Assembly (NCBI GenBank): GCA_947629345.1
Contig: CANRDK010000004.1
Coordinates: 1 to 36,821 of the forward strand
Length of the DNA stretch: 36,821 nucleotides
Source of the DNA: an uncultured Clostridia bacterium
Lineage (GTDB): Bacteria; Bacillota; Clostridia; Christensenellales; Borkfalkiaceae
Reading direction: 5' to 3'
Shown here piece after piece: positions 8,118 through 15,885 of the stretch. The notes under the pieces were generated by a model. That model was given only the letters and a program-made list of their open reading frames with translations. It ran no database searches and was not told the DNA's origin. Numbering within the stretch: the first letter of the stretch is position 1; every line of letters starts with the position of its first letter. A program made the position numbers and the translations under genes.

Positions 8118-8888
8118 TCATCCCAATGCCACGTCTAAAACCATCATCAAACAGAAGCCGAAGATGAGGCCGAGAGAGGCGAGCGTCTTGCTCTTTTCAA
8201 AGCATTCGGGAATGAGCTCCGAGCACACGACGGCGACCATCGCTCCCGCCGAAAAGGCAAGCGCCCAAGGCAGAAGTCCCGTGATGAATCCCGCTGCCAA
8301 CGCTCCGAGGACGCAGGCGGGGATCTCCACCGCCCCCGAGAGCGACGAAAACACAAAGCTCTTCACGGCAGAGAGCCCCTTCGCGCGGAGCGGAAAGGCA
8401 ATGCACAGCCCCTCGGGAAAGTTCTGGATCCCGATCCCGAGGGCGAGGAGAAAGGCAGAGAGCACGGCATGTTCCCCTCCCGCAACGGCAAAGGCGACGC
8501 CCACCGCCATGCCCTCGGGGATATTGTGCAGCGTGACGGCCAAAAAGAGCAGGGCGTTCTTCTCGTCTCCCAATTTCGTCCCCCTCTTTTTTCGCCGCAT
8601 GAGAAGGACGTCGCTCACGATAATGAACCCGCCGCCGAGGAGAAAACCGAGCGTAACCGTCACATAACTCGGCAAAAATCCCTCATAGCTGAGGGCGGGA
8701 AGGAGTAGGGAGAAGAAGGACGCGGCGATCATGATCCCTGCCGCCGCCCCGTTCATGAGGGTGAGGAGGGCAGGCTTCACCCCCTTTGAAAAAAAGACGA
8801 GGGACGCGCCGAGCGTCGTCAAAGAAAAGAGCATCAGCGAGGCGAGAACGGCCTGCTGCCACTGTGCAAGGGATAAAAACCACTGCAT
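8118..8888 (-). CDS. ZIP family divalent metal transporter (ZupT/GufA-like)
   Basis: A 256-residue inner-membrane transporter expected to import zinc or a related divalent metal. About eight hydrophobic segments are visible. The signature binuclear metal site is present as HNIPEG at 121-126 and QNFPEG at 155-160, and a His/charge-containing loop of about 15 residues follows the third segment. I chose the ATG at 8888 because GGAGGT sits seven bases before it; the open frame extends further upstream but without such a site. It is divergent from the small membrane protein gene at 9056. No metal-responsive riboswitch or obvious Zur/MntR box was recognised. The metal transported is inferred from the family only. 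Confidence 0.92.
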   Translation of the reverse strand: MQWFLSLAQWQQAVLASLMLFSLTTLGASLVFFSKGVKPALLTLMNGAAAGIMIAASFFSLLLPALSYEGFLPSYVTVTLGFLLGGGFIIVSDVLLMRRKKRGTKLGDEKNALLFLAVTLHNIPEGMAVGVAFAVAGGEHAVLSAFLLALGIGIQNFPEGLCIAFPLRAKGLSAVKSFVFSSLSGAVEIPACVLGALAAGFITGLLPWALAFSAGAMVAVVCSELIPECFEKSKTLASLGLIFGFCLMMVLDVALG

Positions 8889-8992
8889 ATGCAGGACCTC
8901 CGAGAGTATTTCATGGGTACAGTCACTGCATTTTATGAAAGATAGACAATCCGCGTGCAACAAATTTTTTCACAATATTTTCAAAATCGGTC

Positions 8993-9021
8993 TTGACAAC
9001 AAAAATCGTCGGCGGTATAAT
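8993..9021 (+). promoter_or_regulatory. Perfect consensus sigma-A promoter
   Basis: TTGACA (8993-8998), exactly 17 bases, TATAAT (9016-9021). It drives the gene at 9056 with a leader of about 28 bases that includes a GGGGGGAAG ribosome-binding region (9040-9048). The full match suggests strong constitutive expression. Confidence 0.9.
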
Positions 9022-9055
9022 AAGGTAAAGTTATAAATTGGGGGGAAGATTTTTT

Positions 9056-9520
9056 ATGGCAGCACTCGGCATCATTACATTGGTGTTGACGGGATTCATG
9101 ATCGTGTACTATTGCTACATTGCAAATCACACGGAAGAACATGACGTCTCCTTCTTCATCAGCGTAGGTCTCATTTCCATGGTCATGAACCTTTTCACGA
9201 ACGGCGGCGGCATCTACGGTCTCGCTTGGCTGTACCTCGTCATCGCGGTCGTGTTCCTCGGCGTAGGTTGGCTCATCGACCTCGAAGATTCCATCGGATT
9301 CTACAAATCCATCGGTCCTTGGTTCAAGAGCACATTTACGAACACCTCCCGCATCGGGTTGCAGGTTATCTCGTTCGTGCTCTTCCCCGTCGGCGCAGTG
9401 CTCTACTTTGTGAATTATAACAACAACGGCGCCCTCGCAAAGTCCTGCGGCAGAGCGGCATGGTTCGGTTTCCTGTGCGTGCTCCTGCTCCTTTGGGCGG
9501 TCCTCGGCCTCGTGCTCTGA
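9056..9520 (+). CDS. Small multi-pass membrane protein of unknown function
   Basis: I do not recognise this family. The 154-residue product has about five hydrophobic segments (roughly residues 4-24, 30-50, 57-77, 100-121 and 133-154) joined by short loops. Conserved-looking features are an NHTEEHD loop after the first segment, LIDLEDS before the middle loop, and NYNNNGALAKSCGRA before the last segment. There is no signal peptidase site or recognisable enzyme motif. The ATG at 9056 is chosen because it follows a GGGGGGAAG site; an in-frame TTG at 9038 lies upstream of that site. It is a single-gene transcription unit, with a perfect consensus promoter before it and a strong terminator after it, so it is probably abundant. 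Function cannot be assigned. Confidence 0.85.
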   Translation: MAALGIITLVLTGFMIVYYCYIANHTEEHDVSFFISVGLISMVMNLFTNGGGIYGLAWLYLVIAVVFLGVGWLIDLEDSIGFYKSIGPWFKSTFTNTSRIGLQVISFVLFPVGAVLYFVNYNNNGALAKSCGRAAWFGFLCVLLLLWAVLGLVL

Positions 9521-9535
9521 TCGGAAAAAATTCAT

Positions 9536-9563
9536 CCGTCCTCGCAAAAGGACGGTTTTTTTT
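9536..9563 (+). terminator. Intrinsic terminator of the small membrane protein gene
   Basis: Stem CCGTCC (9536-9541) and GGACGG (9550-9555) with an eight-base loop, then eight T. It begins 15 bases after the stop codon. Confidence 0.88.
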
Positions 9564-9599
9564 ATTTGAAAGAGGCGGTGGCCAAAACTGCATGCGAGG

Positions 9600-9840
9600 G
9601 CAGAAGGACGCGCCCGCGCTCGCCTTGCCTTTCCTCTTGCCCGCCCCCTGCGCAAGGGGGCGGGGTAGGGGTGGGGGTACGCCCTTGAACGAAGTCCGCA
9701 CGGGAGTTTTTTCCTCATTCCGAGCCCCGAAGGGGCGAGAGAATCTCGCTTTAAGAACGGAAGCCCGTAAGTTTACGAGATCCCCTCGGCTGCGCCTCGG
9801 GATGAGGGTGCCGCGGGATGAGGACGGGGCGGGGACATTC
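9600..9840. repeat. GC-rich hairpin and CGAGATTCTCTCG-type repeats
   Basis: A GC-rich hairpin (CCCGCCCCCTGCG with its GGGGGCGGGG partner) lies at about 9640-9670, followed by GGGGTGGGGGTACGCCC. A second element at about 9715-9790 contains CGAGCCCCGAAGGGG and GAGAATCTCGC. Both also occur near 4560-4700 in the opposite orientation. The rest up to 9900 shows nothing else. Confidence 0.75.
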
Positions 9841-9928
9841 TCACCCCCACCGCAGCGGACAAATTTCATGTTATTTTCGCATTTTCGTCATATAAGTGTG
9901 TTATTTTTAAAAGAAAGGAGACATCTCT

Positions 9929-11638
9929 ATGAAAAAATATCTCTGGATCCCCCTGCTTTTCGGCATTTTGCTCTTTGCAGGCTGCACGCCCACGGGAAAC
10001 AACGGCTTTGTCAACCCCGGGGACAGTCTCGGGGGCGGCGGCATCGTTGAAAATATACCCGATGCGACCGATTCCGAGAGCATGGAAAATGCCAACCAAA
10101 CGGCAGGCGAAACGGAAAAGGGCGAGGCCGTTCCCGAAGGCGCGATCCCGCTCACGCAAACGGGAAAGATCACGGAGAGCGGCGGCTATCTCGTGACGGG
10201 CTCCCTCGAGGGCAAGATCAGCGTAAAAGCGGAACATGTAACTCTGTTTTTGAACGGCGCGGCCCTCTCCTCCGCCGACGATAAGGTCATCACGAGCGAT
10301 TACGATCTCACGCTCACCCTTCTCGGCGAGAACTCTGCCGAAACTTCCGCCGCATCCACCAATGCCATCTCCTGCGACGGGGATCTCGTCATCAACGGCA
10401 GCGGGAGCCTCACCGTGAAATCGACCAAAAATGCGATCAAGGCGAACACGATCTCCGCCACTGAGGCGACGCTCGACATCCGATCGGACGGCGACGGGCT
10501 CCATGCCGAGATCGACGCCTACGACGACCTCACTTCCGCCCCTACCTTCTCCTATGAGGACGGCGGCTGGGTGAAGCTCGACGGCGCATTTGTCACCGTG
10601 AACGCGGGCGATGACGGCATTCAGGCGGATACCTTCATCCTCATCAAGGGAGAGGGGAAACTCGACGTCACGACGAACGGCGGCGCACCGCAGACGATCA
10701 CCGAATCTTCCTCCGACAATGGGGACGGCAAGGGCGTCAAGGCGGGCGCGATCGACTGGGGTGCAGACGGAAACGAAATCATATCCGACGAATATTTCAT
10801 CGGAATCGAGGGCGGCGAGGTCCATATCAACGCCAACGACGACGCCATTCATTCGGACGGCAAGATCGAGATCTCGGGCGGCACACTCGACATTGCCGCG
10901 GGGGACGACGGCGTCCATGCGGAGGCCCTTCTCACCGTCACGGGCGGGGAAATTGCCGTCACAAAGTGCTACGAGGGACTTGAGGCCGCCAAGGTGGAGA
11001 TCTCAGGCGGAAAGATCTCTGCGGTCTCCGTCGATGACGGCATCAACGCCGCCGACGGGACGACCCTCCCGATGGGACAGGCAAATTCCAACTGCCATAT
11101 CATCATTGCAGGCGGGGACATCAAGGTCAGCGCAGAGGGCGACGGCGTGGACTCCAACGGCTCCGTCCGCATGACGGGCGGCACGCTCGTCGTATACGGT
11201 CCGACGAGGGACGGCAATGCTGCGCTCGACGCGGACGGCGGGATCTTGATGGACGGCGGCTATCTCTTTGCCGTGGGTCCCATCGGCATGGTGGAGACGC
11301 CTGCAAGCAATTCCAAACAAAATACCCTCTCCTATGCGCAAAATCAGACGATTTCGGCGAATACCAATCTGTCCCTGACGGACGACGGCGGAAAGGCGAT
11401 CTTCTCCATCACGGTGAAGAAAGTCTGCCGCTCCGTCATCATCTCCTGCCCCGAGCTCGCCATGGGGGAAAGTTTTGGGCTGTACGGCGGGGATACGCAG
11501 CTGTGCACCTTCACCGTTTCGTCTGTCATCACAACGGTGGGCTCCGCGGGGAACATGGGGAATCCCGGCGGCATGCCTCCGCAGGGCCCCGGCGGCGGGT
11601 TCGGCAACGGCGGTTTCGGCCACGGCGGCCGCTTCTGA
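9929..11638 (+). CDS. Cthe_2159-like beta-helix lipoprotein
   Basis: A 569-residue secreted lipoprotein. The signal peptide ends in LFAGC with lipidation expected at Cys19. After an acidic linker (20-70), the body to about residue 530 consists of short beta-strand turns such as ISGGTLDI, DDGVHAE and VTGGEIAV, spaced about 20-25 residues, the pattern of a right-handed parallel beta helix. This matches the carbohydrate-binding family of Cthe_2159 (DUF4353), whose clostridial prototype binds cellulose and pectin-like polymers. The tail (about 540-569) is Gly/Pro/Met-rich and low complexity. The ATG has AAAGGAG eight bases upstream. A polysaccharide-binding role at the cell surface is inferred from the family; no catalytic motif is seen. 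It stands alone, without glycosidase neighbours. Confidence 0.85.
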   Translation: MKKYLWIPLLFGILLFAGCTPTGNNGFVNPGDSLGGGGIVENIPDATDSESMENANQTAGETEKGEAVPEGAIPLTQTGKITESGGYLVTGSLEGKISVKAEHVTLFLNGAALSSADDKVITSDYDLTLTLLGENSAETSAASTNAISCDGDLVINGSGSLTVKSTKNAIKANTISATEATLDIRSDGDGLHAEIDAYDDLTSAPTFSYEDGGWVKLDGAFVTVNAGDDGIQADTFILIKGEGKLDVTTNGGAPQTITESSSDNGDGKGVKAGAIDWGADGNEIISDEYFIGIEGGEVHINANDDAIHSDGKIEISGGTLDIAAGDDGVHAEALLTVTGGEIAVTKCYEGLEAAKVEISGGKISAVSVDDGINAADGTTLPMGQANSNCHIIIAGGDIKVSAEGDGVDSNGSVRMTGGTLVVYGPTRDGNAALDADGGILMDGGYLFAVGPIGMVETPASNSKQNTLSYAQNQTISANTNLSLTDDGGKAIFSITVKKVCRSVIISCPELAMGESFGLYGGDTQLCTFTVSSVITTVGSAGNMGNPGGMPPQGPGGGFGNGGFGHGGRF

Positions 11639-11639
11639 T

Positions 11640-11900
11640 TCCCACGCATCCTGCCCCGCGTCATCCTGCCCACCCCGCTCATCCTGCCCCGCGTCATCCT
11701 GCCCCACGCGCTCATCCTGAGCGTAGCGAAGGATCTCATAAAACCAACGGATCAGGGTTCAATGGGATTCTTCGGTCGGCTACGCCTCCCTCAGAATGAG
11801 CGGCTGGGCGCGTCATCCTGCACATGCGCTCAGCATGAGCCCCCTTCGCACTCTTCTTCTCAGCATGACGCCGCACACGCCCCCCAGCGTTCTCCATTCT
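11640..11900. repeat. Hairpin repeat with expanded arm
   Basis: From 11641 to about 11720 the arm motif GTCATCCTGCCCCGC or a variant repeats about five times in tandem. A complete hairpin copy follows (arms GCTCATCCTGAGCGTAGC and GCTACGCCTCCCTCAG) to about 11803. Weaker CAGCATGA-type fragments continue to about 11875. No gene is seen here. Confidence 0.75.
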
Positions 11901-11929
11901 TTGGCAGGACGCTTTTTTTCTTTCCCCTC

Positions 11930-11958
11930 TTTACAAAATATGCAAATTATGATACAAT
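11930..11958 (+). promoter_or_regulatory. Sigma-A promoter of the DUF697-like gene
   Basis: TTTACA (11930-11935), 17 bases, TACAAT (11953-11958), followed by a leader of about 24 bases with CGGAG at 11976-11980, eight bases before the ATG. Confidence 0.75.
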
Positions 11959-11988
11959 AAAGAAAAGTCATTCTTCGGAGAAAAAATT

Positions 11989-13014
11989 ATGGCAAAGAAA
12001 GACAAAATCGAAGAAAGCGCCGAAAAAAACGGCGACAAAATGACGATCTACGAATACGAGCAAAAGTATGTAAAGCGGCAAAACGTGCGGGGCGCAAAGA
12101 TATTCCTGCGCATCTTCGCCGCGATCTTGGGCGTATTCCTCTTCGTCTTGCTGTTTTTAACAGCTCTCCGCGTCTATGAGATCAACGATATCGCGGGCTA
12201 TGCAACGGGGGCGGTCTGTCTCGTCCTCTATATCTTCATCTTCGTCATTCCGCTCATCAAGATCATGCGCGCCCCCTATTTTGTGACGAACGTCAACGCG
12301 CAGACGGCCTCTGCCGCAAAACGGCACAACCGCAAAGTGCGGCAGGAAATTGCCGATAAGATGATCAATTTCACGGCAAAAGTTGACGGCGCAGGCTGGT
12401 ATGATTCCGAACTCGTGGGCAAACTCGCCATCGCGCGCAACGCAGGGGACGACGAGGCGCTGAAGGAGCATCTCACCGCCCTCTACAAAGGTTCCATCAA
12501 AAAGACGGCGAAATCGCTCATCATGAAGAGCTCCATGCGCTCGGCAATGTATTCCGCCCTCTCGCAGTCCGAGAGGATCGACGCCGCGCTCGTCATCGCC
12601 GTCAATACGCAGCTCATCAAGGACCTCGTGTTCCTCTATGGGTTCCGCCCGTCGGACGTGAAGCTCGCAAAGATCTTTGTCACCGTCATCAAAAATTCGA
12701 TGGTGGCGCTCGGCCTCGGCGGGCTGAATGTGGGGAACGCCGTCGTCAAGACGATGGGCGACGCGGTAAAGGGCATTCCGATCCTCGGCAGCCTCATCTC
12801 CACCATCGTGGATTCCTCGGTGCAGGGGCTTGCGAACGGGACACTCACCGCCCTCATCGGCTTCCAGACCATCAAATACCTCAATACGGAATACAATTTG
12901 CAGAACATTCTCGACGGGATCGACGTTTCCGAATCGGAGACGGAACTGCAGGAGACCTGCTCGGAGATCGAAACGCAGCTCAAGAAGCGCAAAAAACTCG
13001 CCCCCGCCGTCTAA
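11989..13014 (+). CDS. DUF697/YcjF-like membrane protein
   Basis: A 341-residue membrane-associated protein. After a charged N-terminus there are two membrane segments (about 42-64 and 72-92). A basic, helical cytosolic stretch follows, then a domain at about 170-290 that resembles DUF697/YcjF: SMRSAMYSALSQSERIDAAL, then NTQLIKDLVFLYGFRPSD, then glycine- and valine-rich amphipathic helices. DUF697 domains elsewhere are fused to or adjacent to dynamin-like or Era-like GTPases, but no GTPase is encoded nearby. The C-terminus (300-341) is acidic then lysine-rich and may form a coiled coil. The gene has its own promoter and Shine-Dalgarno site and is flanked by repeats, so it looks monocistronic. 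The biochemical role is unknown; membrane stress or envelope function is only a guess. Confidence 0.7.
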   Translation: MAKKDKIEESAEKNGDKMTIYEYEQKYVKRQNVRGAKIFLRIFAAILGVFLFVLLFLTALRVYEINDIAGYATGAVCLVLYIFIFVIPLIKIMRAPYFVTNVNAQTASAAKRHNRKVRQEIADKMINFTAKVDGAGWYDSELVGKLAIARNAGDDEALKEHLTALYKGSIKKTAKSLIMKSSMRSAMYSALSQSERIDAALVIAVNTQLIKDLVFLYGFRPSDVKLAKIFVTVIKNSMVALGLGGLNVGNAVVKTMGDAVKGIPILGSLISTIVDSSVQGLANGTLTALIGFQTIKYLNTEYNLQNILDGIDVSESETELQETCSEIETQLKKRKKLAPAV

Positions 13015-13034
13015 GCAAGGACGAGAGATTTGGA

Positions 13035-13305
13035 ATGACCCGCGCGCTCATCCTGACCCGCGCGCTCATCCTGAGCGTAGCGAAGGATCCCGTTAAACCT
13101 ACGGACTTCGTTCAATGGGATTCTTCGGTCGGCTACGCCTCCCTCAGAATGAGCGGTCGGTGCGTTCCCTGCTCCCGCGCTCAGCCCGAACGGAGTCCCT
13201 CTTGCTTCCCCTCTTAGGGGAAGTACCCCGAAGGGGGGATGGGGTTCCAATAACCCCTCAGTCGTCTGCGACGACAGCTCCCCTGAGAGGGGAGCCAAGG
13301 GCCCA
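13035..13305. repeat. Repeat cluster between the DUF697-like and sigma-associated genes
   Basis: Two tandem 18-base arm copies (ACCCGCGCGCTCATCCTG, about 13038-13075) lead into a complete hairpin element ending near 13153. A four-stem element covers about 13200-13303, with stem 2 CCCC/GGGG and stem 3 GTCGTC/GACGAC (13261-13275). Stem 3 differs on both sides from other copies, so pairing is kept. Confidence 0.8.
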
Positions 13306-13320
13306 TCCTTGGGAGGACAT

Positions 13321-14196
13321 TCACCCCCTGCCGAAGCCTTCCGAAATATCGGGGACGAAATCAGCGTCGAGCTCCGCCGTCAAAACATAATAATTCTGCA
13401 CATATGTGCCGTTTTCCTCAGTCGTCTCCGCGGCGAACAAGACCCAGAGAATGGAGCCGTCCGCAACGTCGAACTGGAAGGAGATCGCCCCCGAACCGAT
13501 GTCCCGCTGCGGTTTTCCGATCCGCCGCACGACCTCTTCAATCTTCATACCGCTCACGATCTGCTCGCACTCTTCCCGCGCGGGCAGATTTTTTTTGTCC
13601 CTGTCGAGCCAGCTCACGGGATCGTTCTTATCGAACTGCTCCACGTCGTCGATGACGAGGTCCTCCCCCTCTTCGGAGAGCTTCAGGCGGCGGATATAGC
13701 CGTCATCCATGGAATAGTCGAGCGAGAGTTCGTCCGAAAGCCCCACAAAGGAGGGAATTCCGATGATGGCGACCGCCTCAATGACCGTTTTATCGCGGAT
13801 ATCTTCAAAATTTTCCGCCTCCGCCGTGACTCTGTCGTAGCCGTAATGCGTGACGATTTCCTCGTTTTTCAGCACATAGATGTGATTTTTTTGGCCGTCA
13901 TCGTAAAAGGCGAGATCTTCAAAGAACAGGCACCCCATCCCCCTGAGATCCCCCACCGTGAGAGGGTCGCCTCCTCCGACAAAGCGGGAAAGGGCAAGCG
14001 CCGTCGGCACGGCGACCGCGGAGATCACTGCAAGAACGAGCACGGCCGCAAGGGTGCAGAAAGCCGCTTTTTTCGCATATATGTTGCGTTTTTTGAATTT
14101 GATGACCTCCCCCTCTTCCCTCGGAGGGTCGAATTTCGTCTCTGCACCAAGCGACGCTTCAAACTCCCTCAAGAAAGTTTCTTCCGACCTCTTCAT
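13321..14196 (-). CDS. Single-pass membrane protein coupled to sigma factor (putative anti-sigma/sensor)
   Basis: A 291-residue protein with a cytosolic N-terminus of about 43 residues, one membrane segment (about 44-68) and an outer domain of about 220 residues. Two stretches of the outer domain, KTVIEAVAIIGIPSFVG and SGMKIEEVVRRIGKPQRDIG, each followed by a beta-rich segment, look like repeats of a BamE/BLIP-type fold; this is pattern reading, not a confirmed match. The ATG at 14196 has GGAGG eight bases before it and overlaps the sigma factor stop as ATGA, so translation is coupled. By position and topology it is probably the regulator of that sigma factor, but no zinc-finger (HxxxCxxC) anti-sigma motif is present. 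Confident as a gene, moderate on role. Confidence 0.72.
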   Translation of the reverse strand: MKRSEETFLREFEASLGAETKFDPPREEGEVIKFKKRNIYAKKAAFCTLAAVLVLAVISAVAVPTALALSRFVGGGDPLTVGDLRGMGCLFFEDLAFYDDGQKNHIYVLKNEEIVTHYGYDRVTAEAENFEDIRDKTVIEAVAIIGIPSFVGLSDELSLDYSMDDGYIRRLKLSEEGEDLVIDDVEQFDKNDPVSWLDRDKKNLPAREECEQIVSGMKIEEVVRRIGKPQRDIGSGAISFQFDVADGSILWVLFAAETTEENGTYVQNYYVLTAELDADFVPDISEGFGRG

Positions 14197-14720
14197 GCCT
14201 TTTTCCTCCAATTTCTGTATTTTTTCAGAGCGCGGTAATACCTCGTCTTCACGGTCCCGACCTTCTCGTTCAGCCTCGCCCCGATCTCGTCGAACGGCAG
14301 GTCCTCCGAGAGCCGCAGGAGAATGATCTGCACGTCCTCCTCGGGCAGGATCCGCCTGAGATCTGCTACCAATTCCCTGAACTTTTCATGCGCCAAAACG
14401 TCGAAATCGTCGCATAAGTCGCAAATTTTTTCGGGATCGAGGGGAGAGGTGCGGCTGTTCTTCCGAATGAGCGAGAGCGCATGGTTCTTGACGCTCGCCG
14501 CAAGATACCCGCGGACATTGCCGACGTCCGCGGCATGGGCAAAGAAGCCGACAAACGTCTCTTCGACCGCGTCCTCGATATCCGCCCGCTCCGCAAGATA
14601 GCGTGCCGCTATAAATACCGCTAAAGGCTTATATTTTGTATAGAGATATTCAAACGTCGCCTGCGGTTCCCCCGCCTCATGCGAACTGAGGGCACGCTTC
14701 AGCCTTTTTTCGTCGGTCAT
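14193..14720 (-). CDS. ECF-like sigma-70 family RNA polymerase sigma factor
   Basis: A 175-residue sigma factor with regions 2 and 4 only. Region 2 is seen as the FEYLYTKYKPLAVFIAARYL stretch followed by DIEDAVEETFVGFFAHA. Region 4 helix-turn-helix is seen as LPFDEIGARLNEKVGTVKTR near the C-terminus, followed by YYRALKKY. The start ATG at 14720 has AAGGAG six bases upstream; the open frame extends 17 codons further but without a site. It overlaps the downstream membrane protein gene by four bases. A candidate ECF-type promoter precedes it, consistent with autoregulation. The stimulus it answers is unknown. Confidence 0.88.
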   Translation of the reverse strand: MTDEKRLKRALSSHEAGEPQATFEYLYTKYKPLAVFIAARYLAERADIEDAVEETFVGFFAHAADVGNVRGYLAASVKNHALSLIRKNSRTSPLDPEKICDLCDDFDVLAHEKFRELVADLRRILPEEDVQIILLRLSEDLPFDEIGARLNEKVGTVKTRYYRALKKYRNWRKKA

Positions 14721-14743
14721 CCTTTGCTCCTTCCTCTCTTTAA

Positions 14744-14770
14744 GACGCGTTGCCCCGCCAAAAAATTTCA
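14744..14770 (-). promoter_or_regulatory. Candidate ECF-type promoter of the sigma factor gene
   Basis: Minus strand: TGAAAT (14765-14770), 17 bases, CGTC (14744-14747). This resembles the TGAAAC/CGTC pattern of Bacillus ECF promoters. It lies 24 bases before the start codon, as expected for autoregulation. One instance only. Confidence 0.45.
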
Positions 14771-14792
14771 AAAGTCAGAAAAAAATTTCTAC

Positions 14793-14815
14793 AAAAAATC
14801 GCCCCGCAGGGCGAT
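14793..14815 (-). terminator. Intrinsic terminator of hsp20
   Basis: Stem ATCGCCC (14798-14804) and GGGCGAT (14809-14815) with a four-base loop; the minus strand continues in six T. It begins 12 bases after the hsp20 stop and separates it from the sigma factor gene. Confidence 0.8.
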
Positions 14816-14827
14816 CTTCCGATCAGA

Positions 14828-15241
14828 TCATTCGATTTCGATGAAGTTGTTCTCGCTCTTTTTCTCAGGGCCCTTCTTGGGAACGGTGAGAGAGAGGATG
14901 CCGTTTGCATACTTTGCCCTGATCTGCTCGCGGGTGATGTCGCTGCCCACATAGTAGCTTCTCGAGGTCTGCTCGCGGATCTCCCTGCGGAGATACTTCT
15001 TGCCCTCCTCTTCCTTCTTCTGCTTGGCCGCGCTCACGGTCAGATACCCGTTCTCGAGGGAGACTTTGATCTCATCCTTCGCGTAGCCGGGGAGTTCGAG
15101 GTCGAGCTCGTAATCGGTTTCCGTCTCCTTGATATCCGTGCGGAGTTCCCGCGTCTCTTCAAAGAACATGGGCTTGAAGAAGTCGTCGAATACGTCGAAG
15201 AGGTCGTAGTTGTTTTGTCTTGTCTGAAGTTCGTGTTTCAT
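14828..15241 (-). CDS. Hsp20/alpha-crystallin small heat-shock protein
   Basis: A 137-residue ATP-independent chaperone that holds unfolding proteins in the cytosol as oligomers. The alpha-crystallin domain covers about residues 35-125: ELPGYAKDEIKVSLENGYL at its start and the hallmark GILSLTVP near its end. The C-terminal IEI matches the I-x-I motif that links subunits. The N-terminal arm is short and Phe/Asp-rich (DLFDVFDDFF), typical of clostridial Hsp20. The ATG at 15241 follows AGGAGG by nine bases. It has its own promoter and terminator. I saw no CIRCE inverted repeat upstream, so HrcA control is not supported. Confidence 0.95.
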   Translation of the reverse strand: MKHELQTRQNNYDLFDVFDDFFKPMFFEETRELRTDIKETETDYELDLELPGYAKDEIKVSLENGYLTVSAAKQKKEEEGKKYLRREIREQTSRSYYVGSDITREQIRAKYANGILSLTVPKKGPEKKSENNFIEIE

Positions 15242-15319
15242 GATAAAAATCCTCCTAATCTTTCTCGGGAGGCTGCGGTGGATCGTTCCCGACGCCTGCC
15301 GCTTCCTTTGTTCACTTAT

Positions 15320-15346
15320 ATTATACCGCCCTTCCGAAAGTTTCAA
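15320..15346 (-). promoter_or_regulatory. Probable hsp20 promoter
   Basis: Minus-strand -10 TATAAT (15320-15325) with a -35-like TTGAAA (15341-15346) at a short 15-base spacing, or TTTGAA at 16. The short spacer may indicate regulated use. The leader of about 70 bases ends in AGGAGG (15251-15256). Confidence 0.55.
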
Positions 15347-15443
15347 ACAGATTTCTGAATTTTTTGAAAATTTTTTCGTATACTCCCCTTTGGGAGGAAA
15401 GTATGATAGAACACGACACGGGGGAACTTTGGGTATTTATAAT

Positions 15444-15471
15444 ATAACATATGTTATATAACGTATGTTAT
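15444..15471. promoter_or_regulatory. Nested 28-bp palindrome, possible operator
   Basis: Two adjacent copies of a 14-base near-palindrome, ATAACATATGTTAT (15444-15457) and ATAACGTATGTTAT (15458-15471). Together they form a 28-base palindrome with one mismatched pair. It lies in the gap between the divergent hsp20 and nucleoside kinase genes, about 120 bases upstream of the hsp20 -10, and is not part of the repeat families. Confidence 0.45.
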
Positions 15472-15496
15472 TATTGGTTTTATGCTGAAAAGGAGA

Positions 15497-15780
15497 GTCC
15501 GTCGGTCTACGAGATCCACTCGCTACGCTCGGGATGAGGACGGGGACCCGTACCCCCGCGCGCTCATCCTGCCCCTGAGCGAAGCCGAAGGGGAAGGATC
15601 CCATTAAACGCACGGAGGTCCGTTCGTTCAATGGGATTCTTCGGTCGGCTACGCCTCCCTCAGAATGAGCGGTCGGTGCGTTCCCCGCTCCCGTTTTCAG
15701 CACGAACGTATTCCTCGGCTCCCCCTCCGAGGGGGAGCTGTCACGGCCGCCCTTGCCGTGACTGAGGGGGTGTCACCCCC
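15497..15780. repeat. Repeat cluster upstream of nucleoside kinase
   Basis: A partial arm (GATCCACTCGCTACGCTCGG) near 15511 is followed by a complete hairpin element at about 15560-15672 and the half four-stem element at about 15712-15775 (stem 3 arms GTCACGG and CCGTGAC). The stretch 15781-15824 is AT-rich promoter-proximal DNA. Confidence 0.75.
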
Positions 15781-15824
15781 ATGATTGCAATTCACAAAAT
15801 TAGAAAAAATTTTTCAAAAAACTA

Positions 15825-15853
15825 TTGCAAAATCAATTTGTTTGTTGTATAAT
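15825..15853 (+). promoter_or_regulatory. Sigma-A promoter of the nucleoside kinase gene
   Basis: TTGCAA (15825-15830), 17 bases, TATAAT (15848-15853). The transcript leader of about 25 bases carries AGAGGGG at 15871-15877 before the ATG at 15886. Confidence 0.8.
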
Positions 15854-15885
15854 ATATAGCTAACCAAAAAAAGAGGGGAAAAACT

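Noticed and set aside
15242-15320. CIRCE element upstream of hsp20
   Set aside because: No TTAGCACTC-type inverted repeat is present in the leader or promoter.
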